NCBI GenBank assembly: GCA_035701505.1
Contig: DASSSA010000014.1
Coordinates: 1-7,535, forward strand
Length of the DNA stretch: 7,535 nucleotides
Source of the DNA: AC-69 sp035701505
GTDB taxonomy: Bacteria > Actinomycetota > UBA4738 > HRBIN12
Reading direction: 5' to 3'
Both the position numbers and the translations under genes were made by a program. Below, in pieces: positions 1 to 5,661 of the stretch. Position 1 is the stretch's first letter. Every line of letters starts with the position of its first letter. The notes below the pieces were generated by a model. The model saw nothing but the letters and a program-made list of their open reading frames with translations, did not search any database and was not told where the DNA came from.

Positions 1-246
1 TTCGGCCGCCTGTCCGGCCACCGTCGTCGTCGTGGCGCCGCCCATGGGGAAGTCCAGCGCCGTGCACACCCGGACCGCCGAACCCTTCAACGTGGCCGCG
101 GCCAGGGGCAGCCAGATCGGGTTGACCATCGCGCCGTTGAACCCGTGTTCCAGGCACTCGGCCAACAGCCGCTCGATGTCCGTCCCTGTGGCCTCCGGAC
201 GAACGTTCGTGTGCTGGATGTGCGCGGCGATGTCCTCGGCATTCAT
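1..246 (-). CDS. deoC: Deoxyribose-phosphate aldolase, N-terminal part (cut by window start)
   Basis: The first 82 codons of a DeoC-family class I aldolase, which splits 2-deoxyribose-5-phosphate into glyceraldehyde-3-phosphate and acetaldehyde in the cytoplasm. The visible part follows the family in order: an opening IQHTNVRPEATGTDI (residues 9-24, family IDHTxLxPxAT), an ECLEHGFNGAMVNP stretch (30-43, family GFxxVCVNP, here Met-Val in place of Cys-Val), a GSAVRVCTALDFPMGG strand and turn (55-70, family VCTVIGFPLG), then the start of the next helix. The Schiff-base lysine and its partner lysine lie beyond the edge, so activity cannot be judged. About a third of the usual 215-230 residues is present. 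The ATG overlaps the kinase stop as ATGA, and AGAGG sits seven bases upstream, so it is the last gene seen of the nucleoside operon. Family assignment is firm; a paralogous aldolase is a minor alternative. Confidence 0.88.
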   Translation of the reverse strand, partial: MNAEDIAAHIQHTNVRPEATGTDIERLLAECLEHGFNGAMVNPIWLPLAAATLKGSAVRVCTALDFPMGGATTTTVAGQAAE

Positions 247-1154
247 GCCGGGACCTCTGCGTCGAGCTGCTGCCGCGTGGGGAGCCCATCGATCACGCCG
301 AGCCTGGTGACGCAGAACGCGCCCGCCCGGATCCCCAGCTCGATGGCCTCGGTCATCGAGGACCCCGCGGACAGCCCGGTCACCAGGCCGGCGTTGAACG
401 CGTCGCCGGCACCGGTCGTGTCCCGAGCTGAGACCCTCCGGGCTGGCCGGGTCTGGATCCCGTCGGGCATCACCCGAAAGACCCCGCGTTCGCCCAGGGT
501 CACCACCACCTCCGTGACCCCCCGGGCCAGGAGCGAGCGGGCCGCCGCTTCGATCTCCCGCTCGTCCTCGGTCGGCACGCCACTCAACGTGGCGAGCTCC
601 GTCTGGTTCGGCGTGAGGATGTCCACCAGCGCCAGGACCGGGTCGGACAGCGGGACGGCGGGCGCCGGGTTGAGGATCGTCGTCGCCCCGGCCGCCCGGG
701 CCCGCTCGGCGGCGCCGGCGAACAGCTCGGGTGAGCACTCCAACTGACAGAGCAGGTGGGACGCGCCCTCGAACAGGTCCGGCATCCGATCCAGATCGCC
801 CGGGACCAGGCGGCCGTTCGCTCCGGGAGCGACGGCGATCATGTTGCGTCCGTCGTCGTCAACGAGGATGAGGCCGACGCCTGTGTGGCCCCTGGTCTCC
901 AGGATCCCCGGCCCCAGCAGACCCTCCCGATCGAACAGCTCGAGCGCGGCTTGGGCGAATGGATCGCAGCCCAGCTTCACGACGAGCGTCACATCTGCAC
1001 CGAGACGTCGGGCCCCGATGGCCTGGTTCGATCCCTTGCCTCCGGGGCCCATGTCGAACGTGTGCCCCAGGACGGTCTGGCCGGGGGCGGGCAGCGCCGG
1101 GGCGACGACGGTCAGGCCGACGTTGTAGCTGCCGACCACCACGACCCGATCCAT
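243..1154 (-). CDS. rbsK: PfkB-family sugar kinase, ribokinase-like (303 aa)
   Basis: An ATP-dependent pentose kinase of the PfkB/ribokinase family, expected to phosphorylate the 5-hydroxyl of ribose or a related sugar. PfkB signature 1 is GPGGKGSNQAIG at residues 36-47 and signature 2 is DTTGAGDAF at 245-253, with Asp251 as the catalytic base. QLE (137-139), NPAP (162-165), PNQTE (182-186) and TLGERG (219-224) sit where ribokinases have their sugar and nucleotide contacts, and the length is normal. One feature is odd: the N-terminal sugar motif, usually GSxNxD, reads GSYNVG (8-13), so the aspartate that holds ribose hydroxyls in the E. coli enzyme is glycine. The start overlaps the hydrolase stop (TGATG) and its own stop overlaps the deoC start (ATGA), so the three are probably translated together. 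Next to deoC, deoxyribose is a possible substrate. The family is certain, the exact sugar is not, and the symbol is by similarity only. Confidence 0.9.
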   Translation of the reverse strand: MDRVVVVGSYNVGLTVVAPALPAPGQTVLGHTFDMGPGGKGSNQAIGARRLGADVTLVVKLGCDPFAQAALELFDREGLLGPGILETRGHTGVGLILVDDDGRNMIAVAPGANGRLVPGDLDRMPDLFEGASHLLCQLECSPELFAGAAERARAAGATTILNPAPAVPLSDPVLALVDILTPNQTELATLSGVPTEDEREIEAAARSLLARGVTEVVVTLGERGVFRVMPDGIQTRPARRVSARDTTGAGDAFNAGLVTGLSAGSSMTEAIELGIRAGAFCVTRLGVIDGLPTRQQLDAEVPA

Positions 1155-2083
1155 CAGCGTCGGAGCGTCTCCAGGCAGTGGGCGTAGAACCCCTCCGCGT
1201 CCACCCCGAGGGCGGCCCTCACCGGACGCCCGTTCGAGGTGAGCACGGATCGACCCTCGCTCGGCCCGTCAGTTGCGACGTCACAGGTCACGTCGCGGAA
1301 CTCGCACAGCTCGGGCACGGCGAGCGAGGACGTCGCCAGGGTGTCCCAGCAGAAGTACGGGAGGCCTGTGGCCAGCTCCCATCCCGCCGTCATGGCCCAG
1401 ATCGTCCCCGCGGCGGCCGACAAGGGGTACGCGTACTGGCGGCCGAAGGAGGTCCGGAACGCGTCGGTCACCGGGACCTGGTTCGTGACATCGAGTGGGA
1501 ACATCGTGATGGGGATCGACGAGTCGAACACCCGCTTCGCCGCGGGTGGGTCCCAGTAGAAATTCCATTCGGCTGAGCCATCGTGCCTAGGCTCCCGCAC
1601 GTTCCCGTCCACCTCCAGCGCCCCGCCCATGACCAGCAGCTCGCGGACCTTCTCCTCCACCTTTGGATGGTGGTCGAGGGCCCAGGCCAGGTTGGTAAGG
1701 GGGCCGGTCATCAGCAGCGTCACCTGCTCCGCCGCATCGAGCAGCACACGGCTCAGGAACTCCTCACCCGGTAGGTCGGAAAGGGGCGCCCCTATGTCAC
1801 CACGCTGATTCAGGACGGGGAGGCTGTTCACCCGCATGCAGTCCAGGCGCCAAGAGAACGGGAACGGGTTCGGGCCTTCGAGCGTCCCGCCCGCCACGGC
1901 GACTCCGGACCGGCCGCCAAGATCGAGGATCTTCCGCGTGGCCGGCACGGCGCCTTCGAGCAGCGTGTCGGCCGGCGTGATCGAGATCCCCAGCAGATCT
2001 ACGTCACCGTACGTGAGGAGGAGCAGGAGACTGAGATAGTCGTCGATGCCGCCATCGTGGTCGAAGAGCACGGGTGTAGTCAC
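1154..2083 (-). CDS. Nucleoside hydrolase, purine-specific (IAG)-like (309 aa)
   Basis: A cytoplasmic, calcium-dependent N-ribohydrolase that cleaves nucleosides to free base and sugar. The metal motif DHDGGIDD (residues 8-15) has every calcium-binding Asp of the family DxDPGxDD. Further signatures are TGPLTN (126-131), MGGALEVDGNV (152-162), AEWNFYWDP (171-179, with Glu172 and Asn174 in the ribose site) and WDTLA (246-250), whose Asp247 is the last metal ligand. The residue before that Asp is Trp246, not the His of inosine-uridine hydrolases. Trp78 in NPFPFSWR and Asp39 in TPAD also match, from memory, the base-stacking Trp83, Trp260 and Asp40 of the Trypanosoma vivax inosine-adenosine-guanosine enzyme. 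Purine ribonucleosides are therefore the likely substrates. The GTG start gives the normal family length and puts Asp8 and Asp10 at the usual places. No strong ribosome site precedes it. It follows the permease by 43 bases and overlaps the kinase by one. Confidence 0.9.
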   Translation of the reverse strand: MTTPVLFDHDGGIDDYLSLLLLLTYGDVDLLGISITPADTLLEGAVPATRKILDLGGRSGVAVAGGTLEGPNPFPFSWRLDCMRVNSLPVLNQRGDIGAPLSDLPGEEFLSRVLLDAAEQVTLLMTGPLTNLAWALDHHPKVEEKVRELLVMGGALEVDGNVREPRHDGSAEWNFYWDPPAAKRVFDSSIPITMFPLDVTNQVPVTDAFRTSFGRQYAYPLSAAAGTIWAMTAGWELATGLPYFCWDTLATSSLAVPELCEFRDVTCDVATDGPSEGRSVLTSNGRPVRAALGVDAEGFYAHCLETLRR

Positions 2084-2126
2084 GATGGACGTCGTTTCCC
2101 CGACTCGCGGCGCCGGCCCTCCGGGC

Positions 2127-3614
2127 TCACGGGATCGTGCTGATCGCCCGGGTCTGCGATCGCGCGGGCGCCAGGGCGCTGAGGATCGCGTAGAGCGCCC
2201 CGGCCAGGATGAACCCGACGAACAGGCCGATGCTGCTGGAGGCGAGCGCGGAGTCCTCCAAGTCGAACCACCGCAACAGGTAGCCGACCCACTTGAAGAT
2301 CGGGGCCTGCGAGGTGACCAGGCCCAGACCAACGAACGACGCCACCAGGAACGCGAGGACGCCGGCCGGGTTGACGGCGCCGTAGATCCCCTCGGTCGCG
2401 TACAGATCGCGCTCCGAATACCCACCGCGCCCGCGGAACAGAGCCATGTCGGTGAGGAAGATCGCGGCCCACGCCGCCAGAAGGACCCCGAGCGTGATCA
2501 GGAACCCCTGGAACGGCGTGAAGAAATCCCGGTTGAAGAAAAGGATGTAGATGTTCCCGACGATCATCAGGACACCGTCGATGGCCACGGACTGGTACCG
2601 AGGGATCCTCAGACCCAGCGTGAGCAGGTTGAGTCCCGAGGAGTAGATGTCGAGCACCGCGCCGGCCACCAGCCCGCCCACCGCGACGATCATGTAGGGC
2701 ACCAGGAACCACGTCGGCAGGGGTTCGGCCAACACGCCGATCGGGTTGGTCGAGGTGGCCAGGGCCTGATTGTTCGCCGTCAGGAGCACCCCGAAGATGA
2801 TGAGGATGATCGGAGCGACGCTCGCGCCGAACACGGTCCATCCCACCACCGACCGCGAGCTCGAGGACCTGGGCAGGTACCGGCTGTAGTCGGCGGCGGC
2901 GTTCACCCAGCCGATGCCAAGGCCGGCCATGATGATCGAGGTCCCTCCCACGAGCCCTCCCCAGAACGGTCCGGACGGGAGGGAGGTCACCATGCCCCAG
3001 TCGATCTCCGACCACACGAGCGACATGAACACCACCGTGAGCACGGCGAAGGCCCAGGTGAACCAGGTTTGGATCCTGACGATGGTGGCGTGTCCGAGGA
3101 GCCCCACGGCGATCGTGGCCGCCGCGACGATCACGAACGAGACCCCGAGGGCCAGATCCCCGTGCACCCAGCCCAACCGTGCCAGCACCGTCTCCGCGGC
3201 GAACGTGGACAGGGCTACCAGGATGATCTCCCAGCCCACCAACGAGATGTAGCTCACCAGCGTGGGGAGCGCGTTGCCGACCACGCCGAAGGACGCCCGG
3301 GACAGGATCAGGGTCGGTGCTCCGCCAAGCTTGCCCGCCAGGCTCACGTAGCCGACGAGGAAGAACGACAGGACCGTGCCCACGGCTGCGGCCACCACGG
3401 CCTGCGGAAGGTTCAGGGAGTAGAAGACCACCAGGAATGCGCCGTAGGTGATGCCCAGGATGCTGATGTTGGCGGCGCACCACACCCAGAACAGCTCGAT
3501 CGGGGCCCCATGGCGGTCCGACTCGGGGATGGGGTCGATCCCGTGGGTCTCGATGCTCCAGACCCGGTCGCTCTCCGGCTGCTCACCGGTCGCTCGCTCC
3601 GCCTCAACGCCCAT
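2127..3614 (-). CDS. NCS1-family nucleobase/nucleoside permease (495 aa)
   Basis: An inner-membrane cation symporter of the NCS1 family (purine-cytosine permease, allantoin and hydantoin transporters). A hydrophilic cytoplasmic N-terminus contains the family entry sequence ETHGIDPIPESDRHG (residues 22-36). About twelve membrane segments follow, near residues 42-65, 70-93, 115-140, 154-174, 183-203, 215-238, 258-280, 302-325, 345-361, 369-391, 417-436 and 461-482. Family marks are Asn49 in the first helix, VGW (126-128) in the third, and GWVNAAADYSRYLPR (235-249) after the sixth. The ATG is preceded by GAGGGGG (plus positions 3619-3625) at four bases' spacing. It is first in the operon with the nucleoside hydrolase, the kinase and deoC, so purine nucleosides or bases are the likely cargo. 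Sequence alone does not separate base from nucleoside or from allantoin-type substrates, although no hydantoinase or allantoinase gene lies here. Confidence 0.9.
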   Translation of the reverse strand: MGVEAERATGEQPESDRVWSIETHGIDPIPESDRHGAPIELFWVWCAANISILGITYGAFLVVFYSLNLPQAVVAAAVGTVLSFFLVGYVSLAGKLGGAPTLILSRASFGVVGNALPTLVSYISLVGWEIILVALSTFAAETVLARLGWVHGDLALGVSFVIVAAATIAVGLLGHATIVRIQTWFTWAFAVLTVVFMSLVWSEIDWGMVTSLPSGPFWGGLVGGTSIIMAGLGIGWVNAAADYSRYLPRSSSSRSVVGWTVFGASVAPIILIIFGVLLTANNQALATSTNPIGVLAEPLPTWFLVPYMIVAVGGLVAGAVLDIYSSGLNLLTLGLRIPRYQSVAIDGVLMIVGNIYILFFNRDFFTPFQGFLITLGVLLAAWAAIFLTDMALFRGRGGYSERDLYATEGIYGAVNPAGVLAFLVASFVGLGLVTSQAPIFKWVGYLLRWFDLEDSALASSSIGLFVGFILAGALYAILSALAPARSQTRAISTIP

Positions 3615-3633
3615 GGCACCCCCTCGGTGGGCG

Positions 3634-3663
3634 ATTGTCGCCGCCCACGGTTCGAGGCGTCAA
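3634..3663 (-). promoter_or_regulatory. Sigma70-type promoter of the nucleoside operon
   Basis: Read on the minus strand, TTGACG (plus 3658-3663, five of six matches to TTGACA) is followed after 18 bases by GACAAT (plus 3634-3639, four of six matches to TATAAT). Transcription would start near 3627 and give a short leader of about 13 bases that still holds the GAGGGGG ribosome site of the permease. The 86-base gap between the divergent permease and thioesterase genes is the only place for this operon's promoter nearby. No clear operator repeat is visible in the gap. Confidence 0.55.
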
Positions 3664-3691
3664 CGAGGATGCCCGTGGGACACTACGCGCC

Positions 3692-3696
3692 GAGGG
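3692..3696 (+). promoter_or_regulatory. Ribosome binding site that decides the thioesterase start
   Basis: GAGGG lies four bases before the GTG at 3701. An in-frame TTG at 3635 would add 22 residues that look unlike any hotdog N-terminus, would overlap the opposing promoter and has no such site. This supports the GTG start. Confidence 0.6.
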
Positions 3697-3700
3697 AACC

Positions 3701-4129
3701 GTGGAGTCGAGCACACCGAGGATCGACGAGGTTCGGGAGCGTTTCGCCCGGTCCGGGTTCCACAGCTGGATGGGGATGCGCCTGGAGCGTGTGGAGATCG
3801 GTGAGGTCCACGTCGCCCTCGATGTCGAATCACGCCACCTGAACCTCGTGGGTCTCCTGCACGGTGGGTTGATCGCCACGCTTGCCGACACGGCCACCGG
3901 TCTCGCCTACCGCACCGTACTCGAGCCCGGCACGCGTCACGTCACGACCCACCTGAGCGTGACCTTCCTCTCCCCCGGACGCGCCGGGCGGGTAACCGCC
4001 CGGGGGACAGTGGTGAAGACGGGTCGGCGGTTCGGCTACGCGGAAGCCGACGTCGTCGGCCCTGACGGTGAACTCCTGGCCCGGGCAACGGCAACGTTCA
4101 CCGTGTCGCCCGAGCGCGCGGGTCAGTAG
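3701..4129 (+). CDS. PaaI-family hotdog thioesterase (142 aa)
   Basis: A single hotdog-fold acyl-CoA thioesterase of the PaaI/YbgC-like group, which hydrolyses acyl- or aryl-CoA thioesters in the cytoplasm and usually works as a tetramer. The key segment is HLNLVGLLHGGLIATLADTA (residues 46-65). His46-Leu-Asn48 matches the HxNxxG motif, HGG (54-56) opens the central helix, and Asp63 is the expected catalytic acid. The strand THLSVTFLSPGRAGRVTARG (83-102) and the closing strands VVKTGRRFGYAEADV and LLARATATFTV complete the fold. With the GTG start the length is typical. The promoter would lie in the 86-base gap shared with the permease, but I see no strong -10 and -35 pair on this strand. The end overlaps the convergent SCP2 gene by seven bases. 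Substrate is unknown; a neighbouring lipid-carrier domain hints at acyl-CoA or lipid metabolism, weakly. Confidence 0.88.
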   Translation: MESSTPRIDEVRERFARSGFHSWMGMRLERVEIGEVHVALDVESRHLNLVGLLHGGLIATLADTATGLAYRTVLEPGTRHVTTHLSVTFLSPGRAGRVTARGTVVKTGRRFGYAEADVVGPDGELLARATATFTVSPERAGQ

Positions 4130-4506
4130 TCGACGTCCATCTCCTGCATGACCTTCGGCAGCTCCGAGATGGCCCCCTGCAACTGCATCAGCAGCATCAT
4201 GTTGCCGGAGATCCGGAGCTTCCCGCTCATGAACGCCGTGACCGGGTTGAGCTCGCTCTTGGCCAGCGCGACCGCCGTGTCGTAGTCCTGCGTGATGGTC
4301 GCGTCGGGGGCCTCGATCTCTCCCTGGCCCATGTCGATCGATCCGTCGTTGATCCTGATCCAGTATCGACGCTCGCCGTCCGGACCCGTGATCACCTGCT
4401 GGAGCGTGGCGGAGGCCGACCCCGCCGCCTTCCTGAAGGAGTCGGTCGCGTTCAGTCGGCCCTTCAGCTCGGTCGTCCAAGCTTCGGAGAGGAACTGGAC
4501 GGGCAC
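4123..4506 (-). CDS. SCP2 sterol-binding domain protein (127 aa)
   Basis: A free-standing SCP2 (sterol carrier protein 2) domain. Such domains form a hydrophobic pocket that binds fatty acyl-CoA, sterols or other lipids and are common in actinobacteria as small cytoplasmic proteins. The order is an N-terminal helix (FLSEAWTTELKGRLN, 5-19), strands ending in TGPDGERRYWIRINDGSIDM (40-59), then the characteristic TITQDYDTAVALAKSELNP (70-88), AFMSGKLRISGNMMLLMQL (91-109) and a closing helix to residue 127. The GTG start is set by a perfect AGGAGG five bases upstream; the open frame continues further upstream, but only into intergenic sequence and the opposing membrane gene. The gene converges with the thioesterase and overlaps its last seven bases, with no terminator between them. 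The bound ligand cannot be told from sequence. Confidence 0.9.
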   Translation of the reverse strand: MPVQFLSEAWTTELKGRLNATDSFRKAAGSASATLQQVITGPDGERRYWIRINDGSIDMGQGEIEAPDATITQDYDTAVALAKSELNPVTAFMSGKLRISGNMMLLMQLQGAISELPKVMQEMDVDY

Positions 4507-4511
4507 GAGCG

Positions 4512-4517
4512 CCTCCT
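4512..4517 (-). promoter_or_regulatory. Strong ribosome binding site of the SCP2 gene
   Basis: The minus strand reads AGGAGG followed by five bases and GTG at 4506. It is a full Shine-Dalgarno core and the main reason for choosing this start over upstream in-frame codons. Confidence 0.8.
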
Positions 4518-4542
4518 GGGGTCGCAGGTCGGATGACCAGGC

Positions 4543-4548
4543 AGTATA
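4543..4548 (-). promoter_or_regulatory. Probable -10 element for the SCP2 gene
   Basis: TATACT on the minus strand matches five of six bases of TATAAT in an otherwise GC-rich 115-base gap. It would start a transcript near 4536, about 30 bases before the GTG. No good -35 hexamer lies 16-18 bases upstream: a TTGACG is present on this strand (plus 4581-4586) but sits 32 bases away. Either the -35 is poor or an activator helps. Confidence 0.4.
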
Positions 4549-4563
4549 GCCAGCCCCCGTTAC

Positions 4564-4595
4564 CGATTGCCGCCGAATGCCGTCAAAGCCAATCG
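4564..4595. repeat. Spaced inverted repeat in the divergent SCP2 / membrane-protein gap
   Basis: CGATTG (4564-4569) is repeated inverted as CAATCG (4590-4595), with 20 bases between. The arms are perfect but only six bases long. The position, upstream of both divergent genes, would suit a dimeric regulator, yet a match of this size can arise by chance in 115 bases. It is noted as a possible operator only. Confidence 0.15.
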
Positions 4596-4610
4596 TACGG
4601 AGACGGCCGG

Positions 4611-4617
4611 AGGAGGT
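4611..4617 (+). promoter_or_regulatory. Ribosome binding site that decides the membrane-protein start
   Basis: AGGAGGT, fully complementary to the 16S rRNA tail, lies four bases before the ATG at 4622. An in-frame ATG at 4577 would add fifteen charged residues but has no such site, so the shorter protein is preferred. Confidence 0.75.
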
Positions 4618-4621
4618 GCTC

Positions 4622-4951
4622 ATGTACGTCTTCGCAACGATCGTCCTTCTTGGGCTTGCAGTGGCCAAGTTCGTGGATCTGGTGGGCGGCACAGTGAACG
4701 TCCGCCGGTCGGCGCGACCGTTCCTTGCGTTCCTGGCCGGCATCGGCATCGCCTGGGCCGCAGACCTCTCGATGTTCGCCGGGTTCGGCATCGGCCTTCG
4801 GACCCTGTGGATGGGTACGGTGGCCACCGGGCTCGTGATCGGCGGCCTGGCCTGCGCGTGGCACGAGGTGCTCGACCTGCTGGCCTCGTACGCGCACCGG
4901 ACGAACGACCGGGCCACGGAGATCGAGACCGGTATCCCGCGGGCGGCATAG
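4622..4951 (+). CDS. Small membrane protein of unknown function (109 aa)
   Basis: I do not recognise this protein. From the preferred ATG it begins directly with a hydrophobic segment (residues 2-20, YVFATIVLLGLAVAKFVDL), then a short polar loop with VNVRRSAR. Two more hydrophobic stretches follow, at about 27-50 (containing FLAFLAGIGIAWAADLSMFAG) and about 58-78. The last 30 residues are charged, with HEVLDLLASYAHRTNDRATE, and probably cytoplasmic. Three helices with a polar tail resemble phage-holin-like or small accessory membrane proteins in size only; no holin neighbour supports that. It has its own strong ribosome site, stands alone on the plus strand between two minus-strand genes, and ends 17 bases before a strong hairpin, so it looks like a one-gene transcript. 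The coding call is good because of the ribosome site, the hydrophobic pattern and the terminator. The function is open. Confidence 0.75.
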   Translation: MYVFATIVLLGLAVAKFVDLVGGTVNVRRSARPFLAFLAGIGIAWAADLSMFAGFGIGLRTLWMGTVATGLVIGGLACAWHEVLDLLASYAHRTNDRATEIETGIPRAA

Positions 4952-4968
4952 CGGGCCTGGAGACAGGA

Positions 4969-5010
4969 CGCGAAAGGGTCGCCCCGCGAACGCGGGGCGA
5001 CCCTTTCGCG
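4969..5010. terminator. Bidirectional hairpin terminator, perfect 20-bp inverted repeat
   Basis: Positions 4969-4988 and 4991-5010 are exact reverse complements with only AA between them. In practice the top pairs open to a small loop, leaving a stem of about 18 pairs. It begins 17 bases after the membrane-protein stop and ends three bases before the stop of the histidine-phosphatase gene, so it can serve both convergent transcripts. The plus strand is followed by a short ATTTC; there is no proper T-tract on either side, as is frequent in high-GC bacteria. Confidence 0.82.
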
Positions 5011-5013
5011 ATT

Positions 5014-5661
5014 TCACGGCTCGAACAGCTGAGGATCCGAGAGGTGAAGGACGTCGTTCAGGAACCGGACCCGCCGCTCTGATCCCTCGACCTCGACCGA
5101 GTTCAGCGAGCTGTTCTCCGGCAGGAAGAACATCTCGTTCTCGACCAGCAGCAGCGGCCCGAGGTAGGCGTTGATCACGCCTCCGTGGGCGACGACGAAT
5201 ACGTCGCCCACCGCGTGCCGCTCAAGGATCGACTCGATCGTGTCGTGCACGCGCTTCCGGAACGCCTCCACGGCCTCTCCGCCCGGCGCCCGGTGCCAGA
5301 TCGCCCGCTGGCTCCGGACCAGGCCCAGGAGCTCGGGATCAGACGCTAGGATGTCCTCGAAGCTCACATTCTCCCACCGGCCGATGTGGGCCTCTATCAG
5401 CTCGTCCTCGAAGGTCACCTCGATCCCGGCGGTGTCCGCGAATGGCTCGATGGTCTCCCGGGCTCGACGAAGCGGAGACGAGTACACGGCCGCCGGCCGC
5501 TCCATCAGGACCAGACGACGGGCCAGGAGTTCAGCCTGCTCCCGGCCCACGTCGTCGAGCGGCGGGTCCCACTGTGCCCCCCTCGTCGTGTCCAAGAGAT
5601 CGTTCGAGGATTGGTCGGATCGCCCGTGGCGGATCAAGAACAGGGTCCGGGAGGCGTTCAC
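5014..5661 (-). CDS. Histidine phosphatase family protein, phosphoglycerate mutase-like (215 aa)
   Basis: A branch-1 histidine phosphatase, which transfers or hydrolyses phosphate through a phosphohistidine. LFLIRHGRSD (residues 7-16) carries the RHG motif with catalytic His12. LDDVGREQAELLARRL (35-50) and VYSSPLRRARET (59-70, phosphate-binding Arg65) follow in the normal order. Glu90 in ELIEAHIGRWEN is the likely proton donor, and VVAHGGVINAYLG (156-168) holds the second histidine, His159. All catalytic residues are present. The family covers phosphoglycerate mutases, alpha-ribazole phosphatase, acid phosphatases and phosphoprotein phosphatases, so the substrate cannot be set. The GTG start is chosen because it overlaps the HTH gene's stop as GTGA and places the RHG motif near the N-terminus, as usual; no Shine-Dalgarno is visible, so it probably depends on coupled translation. 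It is last in a four-gene operon and is followed at once by the hairpin terminator. Confidence 0.88.
   Translation of the reverse strand: MNASRTLFLIRHGRSDQSSNDLLDTTRGAQWDPPLDDVGREQAELLARRLVLMERPAAVYSSPLRRARETIEPFADTAGIEVTFEDELIEAHIGRWENVSFEDILASDPELLGLVRSQRAIWHRAPGGEAVEAFRKRVHDTIESILERHAVGDVFVVAHGGVINAYLGPLLLVENEMFFLPENSSLNSVEVEGSERRVRFLNDVLHLSDPQLFEP

Noticed and set aside
145..1576. Several plus-strand open frames across the aldolase, kinase and hydrolase region.
   Set aside because: Each is antisense to a gene with clear family motifs on the minus strand, and the translations are low-complexity.
2084..2425. An in-frame extension of the nucleoside hydrolase upstream of the GTG at 2083.
   Set aside because: The added 114 residues are Arg/Ser/Pro-rich shadow sequence overlapping the permease, and the hydrolase family starts just before the DHD metal motif.
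3635..3700. TTG at 3635 as the thioesterase start.
   Set aside because: No ribosome site, an N-terminus unlike the family, and overlap with the opposing promoter; the GTG at 3701 has GAGGG at proper spacing.
3664..3700. A plus-strand promoter for the thioesterase.
   Set aside because: I could not find a -35 and -10 pair better than chance; CACTAC at 3681-3686 is too far from the consensus to call.
2046..3842. A 598-codon open frame on the plus strand opposite the permease and hydrolase.
   Set aside because: Its product is low-complexity (rich in Arg, Asp, Glu, Gly, His, Pro) and lies antisense to two clear family proteins. High GC content leaves few stops in this frame; it has no ribosome site or recognisable domain.
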